This document shows, piece after piece, positions 34,346-43,245 of a stretch of DNA of 64,000 nucleotides. The DNA comes from Pedobacter schmidteae (GTDB taxonomy: Bacteria > Bacteroidota > Bacteroidia > Sphingobacteriales > Sphingobacteriaceae): positions 1,175,097-1,239,096 of the forward strand of contig NZ_LS999839.1 in NCBI RefSeq assembly GCF_900564155.1, given 5' to 3'. The notes below the pieces were generated by a model. It was given only the letters and a program-made list of their open reading frames with translations, ran no database searches and was not told the origin of the DNA. The first letter of the stretch is position 1, and every line of letters begins with the position of its first letter. The translations under genes were made by a program, and so were the position numbers.

Positions 34346-36007
34346 TTATTTATTTCCTTTAGCCCAGGCATCTTTTAAAGATACCGTACGGTTAAATACC
34401 AGGTGCTCCGGGGTCGAATCTTTATCCAGGCAATAATAACCTTTTCGGATGAACTGATAGCGGCTATCTTTATCCGCTGTAGCCAGGTAAGGTTCAATAT
34501 AAGCCTGTTTAATCACCTCCATGCTGTTCGGGTTCAGATAGTCCTTAAAATCGCCTTCTTCAGCGTCAGGAGATTCAACACTAAATAACCGGTCGTACAT
34601 TCTGATCTCGGCACTTTTTGCATGTTTGGTGCTCACCCAGTGGATCGTTCCCTTAACATTAAGGCCGCTGGTGTCTTCACCGCTTTTCGACTCAGGGATA
34701 TAGCTGCAATGTATCTCCGTTACTTTGCCATTAGCATCTTTTACAAAATTCTCACATTTAACAATGTAAGCATGTTTCAGGCGTACCATTGCCCCTGGGG
34801 CCAGTCTGAACCATTTTTTTGCAGGCTCTTCCATAAAGTCTTCCTGTTCAATCCACAATTCGTTGCTAAATGGTATTTCCCTGATTCCGCCTTTATCTTC
34901 CGCCTCCGGATTGTTCTCACCGGTTAATATTTCTTCTTTTCCTTCCGGATAGTTGGTGATTACTAGTTTTATAGGGTCTAAAACAGCCATTACACGGTTG
35001 GCTGTTTTATTGAGATGTTCGCGGATACAGAATTCCAGTAAGCTCAGTTCAATCAGGTTTTCCCTTTTGGCAATACCAATTCTTTCACAAAACTCGCGAA
35101 TGCTCTCCGGTGTATAACCGCGGCGTCTTAAACCACTTATTGTTGGCATTCGTGGATCATCCCAGCCGCTCACTACACCTTCATTAACCAGTTGAAGCAG
35201 CTTGCGTTTGCTCATTACAGTATAGGAAAGATTTAAACGGGCAAATTCATACTGTTTTGAAGGATATATTTCCAGTTTCTCAATACACCAATCGTACAAT
35301 TCTCTGTGTGAAACATATTCGAGTGTACAGATAGAGTGGGTGATGGTTTCTATACTGTCACTTTGACCATGGGCAAAATCATACATAGGATAAATGCACC
35401 ATTTATTTCCTGTGCGGTGATGTTCGGCATGTTTGATGCGGTAAATGATAGGGTCCCGCATAATCATGTTGGGGCTGGCCATATCTATTTTGGCGCGTAA
35501 GGTGCAGACGCCATCTGCAAACTCGCCGTTTTTCATTCTGGTAAACAGGTCCAGGTTTTCGGCTACGCTGCGGCTACGGTATTGACTATCTTTTCCAGGT
35601 TCAGTTGGCGTACCTTTCAAATCGGCAATCTCCTCTGCAGTACTATGGTCTACATAGGCCAATCCTTTCTCAATCAGCTTAACGGCAAATCCATATAAGG
35701 TGTCAAAATAGTCGGAAGTATAGAGTTCGTGCTTCCAATCAAAACCAAGCCATTTAATGTCGGCCTGCTGACTGTCTACATATTCTGTTTTCTCTGTTAT
35801 CGGATTTGTATCGTCAAACCTAAGGTTGGTATAGCCGCCATACTTTTGGGTTAGACCGAAGTTTAGGCAAATGGCTTTGGCATGGCCAATGTGTAAATAT
35901 CCATTAGGTTCGGGTGGAAAGCGGGTGATTAATGTTTTATATTTTCCGCTATTTAAATCGTTCTCAATGATCTCTTCAATAAAGTTCAATGACCTTTCCT
36001 CACTCAT
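34346..36007 (-). CDS. glnS: Glutaminyl-tRNA synthetase
   Basis: 553 aa, normal length. Class I signatures: [19 protein letters not shown] (HIGH) and the KMSKS equivalent VMSKRKL. The C-terminal beta-barrel anticodon-binding domain is complete. Charges glutamine tRNA directly, complementing gltX at 22242. It is monocistronic. Confidence 0.97.
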   Translation of the reverse strand: MSEERSLNFIEEIIENDLNSGKYKTLITRFPPEPNGYLHIGHAKAICLNFGLTQKYGGYTNLRFDDTNPITEKTEYVDSQQADIKWLGFDWKHELYTSDYFDTLYGFAVKLIEKGLAYVDHSTAEEIADLKGTPTEPGKDSQYRSRSVAENLDLFTRMKNGEFADGVCTLRAKIDMASPNMIMRDPIIYRIKHAEHHRTGNKWCIYPMYDFAHGQSDSIETITHSICTLEYVSHRELYDWCIEKLEIYPSKQYEFARLNLSYTVMSKRKLLQLVNEGVVSGWDDPRMPTISGLRRRGYTPESIREFCERIGIAKRENLIELSLLEFCIREHLNKTANRVMAVLDPIKLVITNYPEGKEEILTGENNPEAEDKGGIREIPFSNELWIEQEDFMEEPAKKWFRLAPGAMVRLKHAYIVKCENFVKDANGKVTEIHCSYIPESKSGEDTSGLNVKGTIHWVSTKHAKSAEIRMYDRLFSVESPDAEEGDFKDYLNPNSMEVIKQAYIEPYLATADKDSRYQFIRKGYYCLDKDSTPEHLVFNRTVSLKDAWAKGNK

Positions 36008-36027
36008 ATAAGCTGTAAATTTTTGGT

Positions 36028-36035
36028 CAAAGTTA
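36028..36035 (-). promoter_or_regulatory. -7 element of glnS (TAACTTTG on the minus strand)
   Basis: CAAAGTTA on the plus strand reads TAACTTTG on the minus strand, matching TAnnTTTG, 20 bases before the glnS start. No CAA (minus-strand TTG) lies at the expected -33 distance. Confidence 0.45.
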
Positions 36036-36087
36036 ACATAAAACCGCTAATTTAGTTACATTTACAGCCTACTTATTAGCATAAAAT

Positions 36088-36507
36088 ATGAGCAATGCAT
36101 TAAAAAGACCTATCCGGGTTTTGGTGGCCAAGGTTGGACTGGATGGCCATGACCGGGGTGCCAAAGTAATCGCTACGTCGTTAAGGGATGCCGGCATGGA
36201 GGTGATTTATACGGGGCTGAGGCAGACGCCGGAAATGGTGGTAAATGCCGCTTTGCAGGAAGATGTGGATGCTATAGGGGTTTCCATTTTATCGGGCGCA
36301 CATATGACGGTTTTTCCAAAAATCATAGACATTATGAAGCAAAAGAACGTGACTGATGTGCTGCTTACCGGTGGAGGTATTATACCTGAGGGGGATATGG
36401 AAAAACTGAAGCAGATTGGTGTAGGAGAATTATTTGCTCCCGGGACCACCATGGAAACTATTGTTAATTATATTAAAAACTGGGTTGCCGAAAATAGAAA
36501 TTTTTAG
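36088..36507 (+). CDS. Stand-alone cobalamin-binding domain (methylmalonyl-CoA mutase C-terminal type)
   Basis: 139 aa, made almost entirely of the B12-binding Rossmann domain. The base-off motif DGHDRG (DxHxxG) near residue 20-25 gives the lower-ligand His, followed by the SxL segment (GVSILSGAH) and GG (LLTGGGI). This matches the small subunit of split mutases or the C-terminal domain of methylmalonyl-CoA mutase. No catalytic alpha subunit or MeaB chaperone is nearby, so the partner must be elsewhere. It precedes the enoyl-CoA hydratase by 3 bases. Confidence 0.9.
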   Translation: MSNALKRPIRVLVAKVGLDGHDRGAKVIATSLRDAGMEVIYTGLRQTPEMVVNAALQEDVDAIGVSILSGAHMTVFPKIIDIMKQKNVTDVLLTGGGIIPEGDMEKLKQIGVGELFAPGTTMETIVNYIKNWVAENRNF

Positions 36508-36510
36508 ATC

Positions 36511-37293
36511 ATGACTTACCAAAACATTCTATCCGTACTAAAAGATCAGATTTTATATGTTACCATTAACAGGGAACATAAGCTGAATGCATTAAATAAA
36601 GAGACCCTTGCCGAACTGGCAGATGTAATCTCTTTTGCTGCAAATGAAGAAGAGGTAAGGGGAGTGCTTTTGACAGGGGCCGGAGAAAAGGCTTTCGTTG
36701 CCGGCGCAGATATTTCGGAGTTCTCTGACTACAATAGTGCACAAGGTGAAGCCCTGGCCAGAGACGGACAGACACAGATTTTTGATGCCATAGCAAATTG
36801 CCCGAAGCCCGTTGTAGCGGCGATTAATGGTTTTGCTTTAGGCGGAGGATTGGAGCTGGCTTTGGCTTGCCATATTCGTATTGCGTCTGAAAATGCGAAA
36901 CTGGGGCTTCCGGAAGTTTCTTTAGGACTTATTCCCGGATACGGAGGCACACAGCGGCTTACTCAGGTAGTCGGTAGGGGCAGGGCAATCGAAATGATTG
37001 CTACGGCTGATATGATTGCTGCAGTGGAGGCCGAAAAGATTGGCTTGATAAACCATGTGGTTCCTCAAAATGCTTTGATTGAAAAAGCTGAAGAGGTGCT
37101 GAACAAAATCAAACTAAGGGCTCCATTGGCTGTGGCTGCTGCAATAAAATCTGTCAATTCGGCCCATAACCCTCAGGTCAATGGATTTGAAGTAGAAATA
37201 AAGGAATTTGGCAAGTGTTTTAATACCGAAGATTTTAAAGAGGGAACAAATGCTTTTTTAGAAAAAAGGAAGCCGGTTTTTCTCGGGAAATAG
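36511..37293 (+). CDS. Enoyl-CoA hydratase/isomerase (crotonase family)
   Basis: 260 aa, typical crotonase. Oxyanion-hole glycines are in AGADISEF and GGGLELALACH; the catalytic Glu residues lie in the second (GLEL) and in LPEVSLGLIPGYGGTQRL. It hydrates 2-enoyl-CoA in fatty-acid or branched amino-acid breakdown. Pairing with a B12-binding domain suggests a route through propionyl/methylmalonyl-CoA, but the crotonase substrate is not determined. Confidence 0.9.
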   Translation: MTYQNILSVLKDQILYVTINREHKLNALNKETLAELADVISFAANEEEVRGVLLTGAGEKAFVAGADISEFSDYNSAQGEALARDGQTQIFDAIANCPKPVVAAINGFALGGGLELALACHIRIASENAKLGLPEVSLGLIPGYGGTQRLTQVVGRGRAIEMIATADMIAAVEAEKIGLINHVVPQNALIEKAEEVLNKIKLRAPLAVAAAIKSVNSAHNPQVNGFEVEIKEFGKCFNTEDFKEGTNAFLEKRKPVFLGK

Positions 37294-37373
37294 GCCTTTA
37301 ATCGCTTTTTAGCATGCTTTCTGCCTTTTTGTTTATGTTATCTTAACAAAAGTTTTACAAAATTTAAGGGGCA

Positions 37374-37381
37374 TGTCTTTG
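37374..37381 (+). promoter_or_regulatory. Weak -7-like element (TGTCTTTG) upstream of the NtrC-type gene
   Basis: TGTCTTTG differs from TAnnTTTG at one position. It lies 74 bases before the start, and no -33 element is clear. Confidence 0.2.
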
Positions 37382-37455
37382 CAAAAAGTGTAGAGAATAT
37401 TTCCCATAACAAAAAAACTAGTTATATTTATCTCAGTATTATTCAATGAATACCT

Positions 37456-38856
37456 ATGAGAAAAATATTAATTGTTGATGATGAGATAAATATTGGAATA
37501 CTATTATCTAAATTTTTAACGCGCAATTCATTTAGTGTATCGACTGCCACAAGTGGTGTTTCAGCGATGGAATATCTATCCAGGGAATACTATGACTTAG
37601 TATTATGTGACTACCGTTTGGAAGACACAGACGGTAAGGAGATGCTGATTAAGATTAAAGAGAAATATCCCAGAACAGGGGTAATCATTATAACCGGATA
37701 TTCTGATATTAAACTTGCTGTAGAGTTGATTAAGCTTGGCGCTTATGATTACATTACCAAGCCGCTTTATCCGGATGAGATTCTGAATACCATCAATAAA
37801 TCAATTGAAACGCAGATTGCGTTAAATACTGACCCTCAGGTTGAAGCTTCGGAGACACCGAAACAAAGGGCCCAAAAGCAAATCTATAGTCAGACCGATA
37901 ATTTTGTTGCCGGACAAAGTAATGCCTCAAAACAATTGTTAAAACAAATACAGCTGGTGGCGCCTACCTCTTACAGTGTTATTTTAACCGGCGAGAGTGG
38001 TACCGGAAAAGAGTCGGTTGCCAAAGCCATTCACCTAAATAGCCCCCGGAGAGATAATCCCTTTGTGGCAATGGACTGTGGATCGCTGACTAAAGAGCTG
38101 GCGGGTAGTGAATTTTTTGGCCATGAGAAAGGCTCGTTCACCGGTGCATTATATACCAAAATTGGTCATTTTGAAATGGCAAATGGTGGAACGCTTTTTT
38201 TGGATGAGGTAGGTAATCTTTCTTATGACATTCAGGCTGCGCTATTAAGAACTGTTCAGGAACGGAAAATTAAGCGTATTGGCAGTACGAAAGAAATTGA
38301 TCTGGATGTGCGTATTATTGTTGCGACCAACGAAAACCTGGCCAATGCTATTCAAAAAGGAAAGTTCAGAGAGGATTTGTATCATCGCTTTAATGAGTTT
38401 TCTATTGATTTGCCTCCTTTAAGTCAAAGGGGAAGAGATATTTTAATCTTTGCCAATACTTTTCTGGAAGTAGCCAATCAGGAACTGGGGCGGAGTGTGC
38501 TTGGCTTTTCGCAAGAGGTTGAAGAATGTTTCTTGACCTATAATTGGCCCGGGAACGTTAGGGAATTGAAAAATGTAATCAGACGGGCTACCTTGTTGAC
38601 AGAATCTCAGGAAATCCAGCTTAAGGCACTTCCTCTAGAGATTTCGACTTATGCAAAGGCTAATGCGATAGAGACGACGATGTCTCGTGCAGAGCGTCCG
38701 AGAGACTTGAAGAATGCAGCCCTGGAAGCAGAGTATGAAGCTATTTTAAAGGTGCTGCGGGAAGTTAATTTCAATAAAACGAAAGCAGCCAAAATACTGA
38801 ATATAGATCGTAAAACGCTTTACAATAAAATGAGGGCCATCAATCTCGAGAAATAA
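37456..38856 (+). CDS. Sigma-54-dependent response regulator (NtrC type)
   Basis: 466 aa: receiver domain (Asp52 in LVLCDYRLED), AAA+ ATPase (Walker A GESGTGKE, 179-186; sigma-54 contact loop GSFTGA, 226-231; Walker B LFLDE, about 247-251), and a Fis-type helix-turn-helix at the end (KTKAAKILNIDRKTLYNKM). The second residue of the contact loop is Ser instead of Ala, a tolerated variant. It activates sigma-54 promoters when phosphorylated. No histidine kinase is adjacent. The region before the next gene shows no convincing -24/-12 (GG-GC) element, so its targets are unknown. Confidence 0.95.
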   Translation: MRKILIVDDEINIGILLSKFLTRNSFSVSTATSGVSAMEYLSREYYDLVLCDYRLEDTDGKEMLIKIKEKYPRTGVIIITGYSDIKLAVELIKLGAYDYITKPLYPDEILNTINKSIETQIALNTDPQVEASETPKQRAQKQIYSQTDNFVAGQSNASKQLLKQIQLVAPTSYSVILTGESGTGKESVAKAIHLNSPRRDNPFVAMDCGSLTKELAGSEFFGHEKGSFTGALYTKIGHFEMANGGTLFLDEVGNLSYDIQAALLRTVQERKIKRIGSTKEIDLDVRIIVATNENLANAIQKGKFREDLYHRFNEFSIDLPPLSQRGRDILIFANTFLEVANQELGRSVLGFSQEVEECFLTYNWPGNVRELKNVIRRATLLTESQEIQLKALPLEISTYAKANAIETTMSRAERPRDLKNAALEAEYEAILKVLREVNFNKTKAAKILNIDRKTLYNKMRAINLEK

Positions 38857-39115
38857 AAGGGATAAAATAGGTCAGTTTTTAAGTATATGTTACCGTAATT
38901 GGCGTAGTTATTGGTGTAAGTTTATTCGGAATATCAGGACTGTTTTTTTTGCCCATTGTTGCTTTCGCATTTTGTTTTGCTGATTAAAATATAGGAAACA
39001 AGCACTATGGCCCCGGAAAGATTGGAAAGAATTAAAACAATTTCTGAGCCTGGGGAGTTATAATAGTGGTATTCCGGAAAATTAAAGTAGTGTTAACCCT
39101 AAAAATTTAAATGTT
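38857..39115. other. 259-base intergenic stretch with no convincing gene
   Basis: Plus strand shows a hydrophobic reading stretch at 38883-38985 that has no usable start codon, and an 18-codon frame from the ATG at 39007. Neither has enough support. No terminator is seen after the NtrC-type gene. Confidence 0.4.
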
Positions 39116-39385
39116 ATGAATGATAATTCAAAAGTGCTAGTTGGGCTGTTGGTTGGTTTGGCTGCCGGAGCCGCACTCGGCTTGCTTTTTGCCCCTGAAA
39201 AGGGAAGTGAAACAAGAGATCGCTTAAGTCAGTCGTTAAAAGATCTTGGCGATTCGATTAAGGACAAAGCTGCTGATGAAATCAATAATTTGAGCAATCT
39301 GAAAGATAAAGTAGTAAGCTCGGTAAAAAGTAAACTTCGTCAGTCTGAAGAAGAATTTATTGATGACGATTTAGAACACGCTTAA
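39116..39385 (+). CDS. YtxH domain small protein
   Basis: 89 aa. It begins with a charged lead then one Gly/Ala-rich hydrophobic segment (about 9-26, LVGLLVGLAAGAALGLLFAP) and the YtxH hallmark APEKGSETRDRL, followed by a charged helix. YtxH proteins are small, stress-associated in Firmicutes, and of unknown activity. It is the first of three closely spaced genes; the next start is 22 bases on. Confidence 0.85.
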   Translation: MNDNSKVLVGLLVGLAAGAALGLLFAPEKGSETRDRLSQSLKDLGDSIKDKAADEINNLSNLKDKVVSSVKSKLRQSEEEFIDDDLEHA

Positions 39386-39407
39386 AACTTGCAAAAACTA
39401 CTCAATA

Positions 39408-39791
39408 ATGCAGGAAAATAAAGAGAAAAGTATTGAAGAGCTATACGAAGATGCGAAAGGGTATATTGATACAAGAATCGAATATACCAGGCTGTATCTG
39501 GTAGAAAAGGTGTCGAAAATATTTGCCGACCTGGTTACCAATGCCGTTGTTGTCATCTGTTTTATTTTGGCTTTTTTGTTTGGCACATTTACGCTGGCCT
39601 TATTCCTGTCAGATGTACTGGGTAGTTATGCCCGCGGATTTGGTTGCGTAGCACTCATTTATGTGGTTTTAGCACTCGTTGTATACTACACCAAGGAGAA
39701 ATATATTGAGAAGGCTATAATTAACTTTACCATCCGAAATTATTTTAACAAACTGGCTGATAAGGACGAAGAAGATGAGCAGAAGATATAA
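39408..39791 (+). CDS. Holin-like (Phage_holin_3-type) two-helix membrane protein
   Basis: 127 aa. An amphipathic charged start, then two membrane helices (about 43-66 and 74-95) and a charged helical tail ending in DEEDEQKI. It resembles PF07332-type 'phage holin family' proteins, which in Bacteroidota sit next to YtxH proteins and are not of phage origin here: no phage genes surround it. Its end overlaps the next gene by 17 bases. The role is unknown. Confidence 0.7.
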   Translation: MQENKEKSIEELYEDAKGYIDTRIEYTRLYLVEKVSKIFADLVTNAVVVICFILAFLFGTFTLALFLSDVLGSYARGFGCVALIYVVLALVVYYTKEKYIEKAIINFTIRNYFNKLADKDEEDEQKI

Positions 39792-40221
39792 TATAAACAA
39801 TATAGAAGAGCTGCATGCAATGGTAAACAGTTTAAAGCTGGAACATCAGGCAAAAGGCGATTTATTGCTTAAGGATAGTAAAATCTATCTTAAACAATTT
39901 ACTATTGGTGGATTGATTAAAAAATATGCAACCCCTTCTGCTTTTCTTAAAATTGATGATAAACTGAACATCAGTAGCAGTATCATGTCAATGGTATTGC
40001 CTTTTTTTATGAATACTACTTTGTTTAAAGGTTCAGGCTTTTTAACCAAAACCCTGGTTGGCTTGGCCTCTAATAAAATTGGAAAAACATTGGATGCAGA
40101 ACATTTATCAGCCATTTTCAATTCTATAAAATCGTGGTTTAGCAGCTCAAAAAAGAAAAACAACGAGAAGGTGCCGCAGTATGTAGATTACGGAATTCCT
40201 CCTGATAGTGAAACGTATTAA
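39775..40221 (+). CDS. Uncharacterised protein with a hydrophobic middle
   Basis: 148 aa, no recognised family. It has a charged N-terminal half, a hydrophobic stretch in the middle (around residues 60-75, IMSMVLPFFMNTTL), and a C-terminus rich in Ser/Lys. The gene overlaps the holin-like gene by 17 bases and is followed by a strong palindromic terminator, so it is the last of the YtxH triad. A peripheral or single-pass membrane protein is plausible. Confidence 0.65.
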   Translation: MSRRYNINNIEELHAMVNSLKLEHQAKGDLLLKDSKIYLKQFTIGGLIKKYATPSAFLKIDDKLNISSSIMSMVLPFFMNTTLFKGSGFLTKTLVGLASNKIGKTLDAEHLSAIFNSIKSWFSSSKKKNNEKVPQYVDYGIPPDSETY

Positions 40222-40225
40222 TCTG

Positions 40226-40267
40226 ATACAAAAAAGGCTTCATAACGTTATGAAGCCTTTTTTGTAT
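40226..40267. terminator. 42-bp perfect inverted repeat, bidirectional terminator
   Basis: Bases 40226-40246 are the exact reverse complement of 40247-40267, including an A-run on the left and T-run on the right. It lies between the YtxH triad and the convergent aspS gene and can terminate both. Confidence 0.92.
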
Positions 40268-40279
40268 TTAACAAACGAA

Positions 40280-42025
40280 TTAAATCGTTGATTTAATTTT
40301 TAACTCATTCAGTTGTTTCTCATCAATTGTTGAAGGGCTGTCAATCATTACATCTCTTCCCGAGTTATTTTTAGGGAAAGCGATAACGTCCCTGATGCTA
40401 TCCAGTCCTGCAAATATCGAGCACAGACGGTCAAATCCAAAGGCGATACCACCATGTGGAGGCGCGCCAAATTCGAAGGCGTCCATTAAGAATCCAAATT
40501 GCTTTTGTGCTTCTTCAGCCGAGAAACCTAAATGCTTAAACATCAGGGCCTGCAATGCTCTATCGTGAATCCTGATCGATCCACCACCTATTTCTGTGCC
40601 ATTGATAACCATATCGTAAGCATTTGCCCTCACCTCGGCAGGTTTGGTGTCCAGTAAGGCAATGTCTTCTGGTTTTGGTGAGGTGAAAGGGTGGTGCATG
40701 GCGTGGAAACGTTCGGTTTCTTCGTCCCACTCCAGCAATGGAAAGTCCAGTACCCAAAGCGCACTGAATACATTTTTATCGCGTAAGCCCAGGCGGCTTC
40801 CCATTTCCAGTCTAAGTTCGCTCAGCTGTTTACGTACTTTTTCTGTGTTCCCTGCCATTACCAGGACTAAATCGCCTGGTTGTGTTTGCAAGGCTGCCGA
40901 CCATTTTTTAAGCTCATCTTCACTGTAAAATTTATCTACAGATGATTTTAACGAACCATCCTCGTTATGTCTTAAATAAATCAGGCCTGTAGCACCAATT
41001 TGTGGACGTTTGATGAAATCAGTTAATTCATCAACTTGCTTACGGGTATAACCGGCACAACCTTTTGCATTGATACCAATAACCAATTCCGCCTGATCAA
41101 ATACCGGAAAGTCTTTTCCTTTAACCAGGTCTGTCAACTCTACAAACTTCATGTCGAAACGCGTGTCAGGTTTGTCCGATCCATACAAACGCATGGCATC
41201 GGCATATTGCATTCTTGGTACCTCAGGCAGGTCAAATCCTTTGATTTCTTTAAATAAAGTACGGATCAGTCCTTCAAAAGTGTTTAATATATCTTCCTGC
41301 TCAATAAACGACATCTCGCAGTCAATCTGTGTAAATTCGGGCTGTCTGTCTGCGCGCAAATCTTCATCTCTGAAACATTTTACAATCTGAAAATACCTGT
41401 CGAAGCCCGACACCATTAACAGTTGCTTAAAAGTTTGGGGCGACTGAGGCAGGGCATAAAACTCGCCGGCATTCATTCTGCTTGGTACCACAAAATCCCT
41501 TGCTCCTTCGGGCGTTGATTTGATCAATACCGGGGTTTCTACTTCAATAAAGTCCAATCCATCCAGATAGCGGCGAACGGCTTGTGCAATTTTATGACGG
41601 ATGATCATATTGTTGCGTACCGGATTACGGCGCAAGTCCAGATAACGGTATTTCATCCTTAGGTCATCCCCGCCATCAGTTTCATCCTCTATTAAAAAGG
41701 GAGGCAATTTAGCCTGGTTCAATACTTCCAGTGCCGTAATTTTTATTTCTACTTCACCGGTTGGTATTTTAAGATTCTTGTTAGAGCGCTCTACTACTTG
41801 TCCGGTTGCTTTGATGACAAATTCACGCCCCAGATTTCGGGCGGCTTCACACAATTCGCGATTGTCGTCCATATTGAAAACCAGTTGAGTGATGCCATAT
41901 CGGTCGCGAATGTCGATAAAAGTCATTCCGCCTAAATCTCTTGATTTCTGTACCCAGCCACACAGGGTTACATTTTCTCCCAGGTTCTTGATGGTTAAAG
42001 CTCCGCAAGTAGTTGTTCTTAACAT
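40280..42025 (-). CDS. aspS: Aspartyl-tRNA synthetase
   Basis: 581 aa from the ATG at 42023-42025, which reads MLRTTTCG; a frame with 8 more residues is unlikely because it would run toward the -7 element. N-terminal OB-fold anticodon domain ([20 protein letters not shown]), class II core with a GAD insertion, motif 2 [18 protein letters not shown] and motif 3 GIAFGFDRL. Charges aspartate onto its tRNA. It is monocistronic with a good promoter. Confidence 0.96.
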   Translation of the reverse strand: MLRTTTCGALTIKNLGENVTLCGWVQKSRDLGGMTFIDIRDRYGITQLVFNMDDNRELCEAARNLGREFVIKATGQVVERSNKNLKIPTGEVEIKITALEVLNQAKLPPFLIEDETDGGDDLRMKYRYLDLRRNPVRNNMIIRHKIAQAVRRYLDGLDFIEVETPVLIKSTPEGARDFVVPSRMNAGEFYALPQSPQTFKQLLMVSGFDRYFQIVKCFRDEDLRADRQPEFTQIDCEMSFIEQEDILNTFEGLIRTLFKEIKGFDLPEVPRMQYADAMRLYGSDKPDTRFDMKFVELTDLVKGKDFPVFDQAELVIGINAKGCAGYTRKQVDELTDFIKRPQIGATGLIYLRHNEDGSLKSSVDKFYSEDELKKWSAALQTQPGDLVLVMAGNTEKVRKQLSELRLEMGSRLGLRDKNVFSALWVLDFPLLEWDEETERFHAMHHPFTSPKPEDIALLDTKPAEVRANAYDMVINGTEIGGGSIRIHDRALQALMFKHLGFSAEEAQKQFGFLMDAFEFGAPPHGGIAFGFDRLCSIFAGLDSIRDVIAFPKNNSGRDVMIDSPSTIDEKQLNELKIKSTI

Positions 42026-42046
42026 TATTATTAAAGTCTTAGGCGG

Positions 42047-42078
42047 CAAAAATATTCATTTTGAACCACATATTTCAA
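42047..42078 (-). promoter_or_regulatory. aspS promoter (TTG-N21-TATTTTTG on the minus strand)
   Basis: On the minus strand TTG (42078-42076) is followed after 21 bases by TATTTTTG (42054-42047). Both elements and spacing fit the Bacteroidota consensus. The start codon follows after 21 bases. Confidence 0.6.
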
Positions 42079-42173
42079 CCCGTGGCGATTTTACTTGCTA
42101 TATTCAAAAATTTTTAAAAAAAGATGCAACGTTTCCTAACACAGGTTGTCTTATATAACGAATCAGACAAATA

Positions 42174-42746
42174 TTGGAAACCACATACATAGATAAGCAC
42201 ATAGCCCTTGTAGACCAATGCAGGTACGGGAACCGTAAGGCACAATTTGAAATTTACAAATTGTATGCAAAGGCTATGTACAACGTGGCTTACAGGATTG
42301 TGAATTTTGAGGAAGAGGCAGAGGATGTTTTGCAGGAAGCTTTTTTAGATGCCTTTACCAGGATTGAGAGTTTCAGGGCCGAAACGACATTTGGCTTGTG
42401 GCTAAAACAGATTGTGGTAAATAAATCCATCAACCAATTAAGAAAACGGAGAGCGGATTTTGTAAATATTGAAGAGGTAGAGCTGGCCGAACAGGAAGAG
42501 GCCGACCCGGAAGAACTACAGCTAAAAGTAGAAGAAGTGCGGCAGGCCATTATGCAGCTTCCTGATAAGTATAGGGTGGTGTTGAGTTTATATCTGTTGG
42601 AAGGGTATGACCACAGTGAAATTGCGCATGTGTTGAAGATATCGGAAGGAACATCGCGATCACAATTTATGCGGGCGAAAATGAAGTTAAATGATTTATT
42701 GATAAAGAGTGGGGTAAAAGATGAAAAAAATGGAGGACTATATTAG
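42174..42746 (+). CDS. ECF-type RNA polymerase sigma factor
   Basis: 190 aa. Sigma region 2 (YAKAMYNVAYRIVNFEEEAEDVLQ... DAFTRIESF) and region 4 (LPDKYRVVLSLYLLEGYDHSEIAHVL) are clear. Translation starts at TTG (42174), since no ATG precedes the conserved region. The 3' end overlaps by 26 bases with the next gene, which encodes a single-pass protein with an N-terminal cytoplasmic part as expected for an anti-sigma factor. The operon is therefore probably a signal-responsive sigma system. Confidence 0.93.
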   Translation: METTYIDKHIALVDQCRYGNRKAQFEIYKLYAKAMYNVAYRIVNFEEEAEDVLQEAFLDAFTRIESFRAETTFGLWLKQIVVNKSINQLRKRRADFVNIEEVELAEQEEADPEELQLKVEEVRQAIMQLPDKYRVVLSLYLLEGYDHSEIAHVLKISEGTSRSQFMRAKMKLNDLLIKSGVKDEKNGGLY

Positions 42747-43245
42747 GAGGAATAAAGCTGATTTTGATGTTAAAATACCTTCAGATGGGCTTTGGGCGAA
42801 AATTGAGCAGGGCCTGGATCAGCAAAAAGGGAAAAAAAGTAGAAAATTTCCTTTTTGGTTAAGTATTGCAGCATCTTTAATACTGGTGGTTGGATTGGTC
42901 TTTTTGTATCAGGTTAATAAAAAAAATAACCGGACCAATTTTTCGGCAATAAGTCCGGGTTACGCCAAAAATGAAATGCGATTTGCCAGCCTGATTGAAG
43001 AGAAGAGGGATAGTTTGCTGATTTATGCTAAAGATAATCCTGATTTATATCAAAAATTTAATGAAGACCTAAAATCGCTGAGCAACGACTATGAACAGTT
43101 AAAAAAGGAGTTACAACGAAGCCCTGATCAGCGGCTTATTGTTCGGGCGATGGCACAAAATCTGGAAACCCAATTGCAGATTGTGAGCCAGCAGCTGTCG
43201 GTAATCAGTCAGGTGGATAACCATAAAAGAGAGCATCAGTTATGA
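42721..43245 (+). CDS. Single-pass membrane protein, probable anti-sigma factor
   Basis: 174 aa. A cytoplasmic part of about 40 residues, one hydrophobic helix (about 44-65, FPFWLSIAASLILVVGLVFL), and an extracytoplasmic part of helical, Gln-rich character. It lacks the zinc HxxxCxxC motif of ZAS anti-sigma factors, so assignment rests on topology and coupling: the start overlaps the sigma gene by 26 bases (ATG at 42721; 42730 is an alternative start). Its end overlaps the next gene by ATGA. Role as anti-sigma is inferred. Confidence 0.7.
   Translation: MKKMEDYIRRNKADFDVKIPSDGLWAKIEQGLDQQKGKKSRKFPFWLSIAASLILVVGLVFLYQVNKKNNRTNFSAISPGYAKNEMRFASLIEEKRDSLLIYAKDNPDLYQKFNEDLKSLSNDYEQLKKELQRSPDQRLIVRAMAQNLETQLQIVSQQLSVISQVDNHKREHQL

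Noticed and set aside
38883..38985. Hydrophobic peptide reading frame in the gap before the YtxH gene
   Set aside because: No ATG, GTG or TTG start exists near its beginning; it is closed upstream by a stop.
39007..39063. 18-codon frame starting MAPERLERIK
   Set aside because: Too short, no support from spacing or conservation that can be judged here.
39408..39791. Holin-like protein as a sign of a prophage
   Set aside because: No lysin, portal, capsid, integrase or att-like repeat occurs around it; the genes on both sides are ordinary chromosomal genes.
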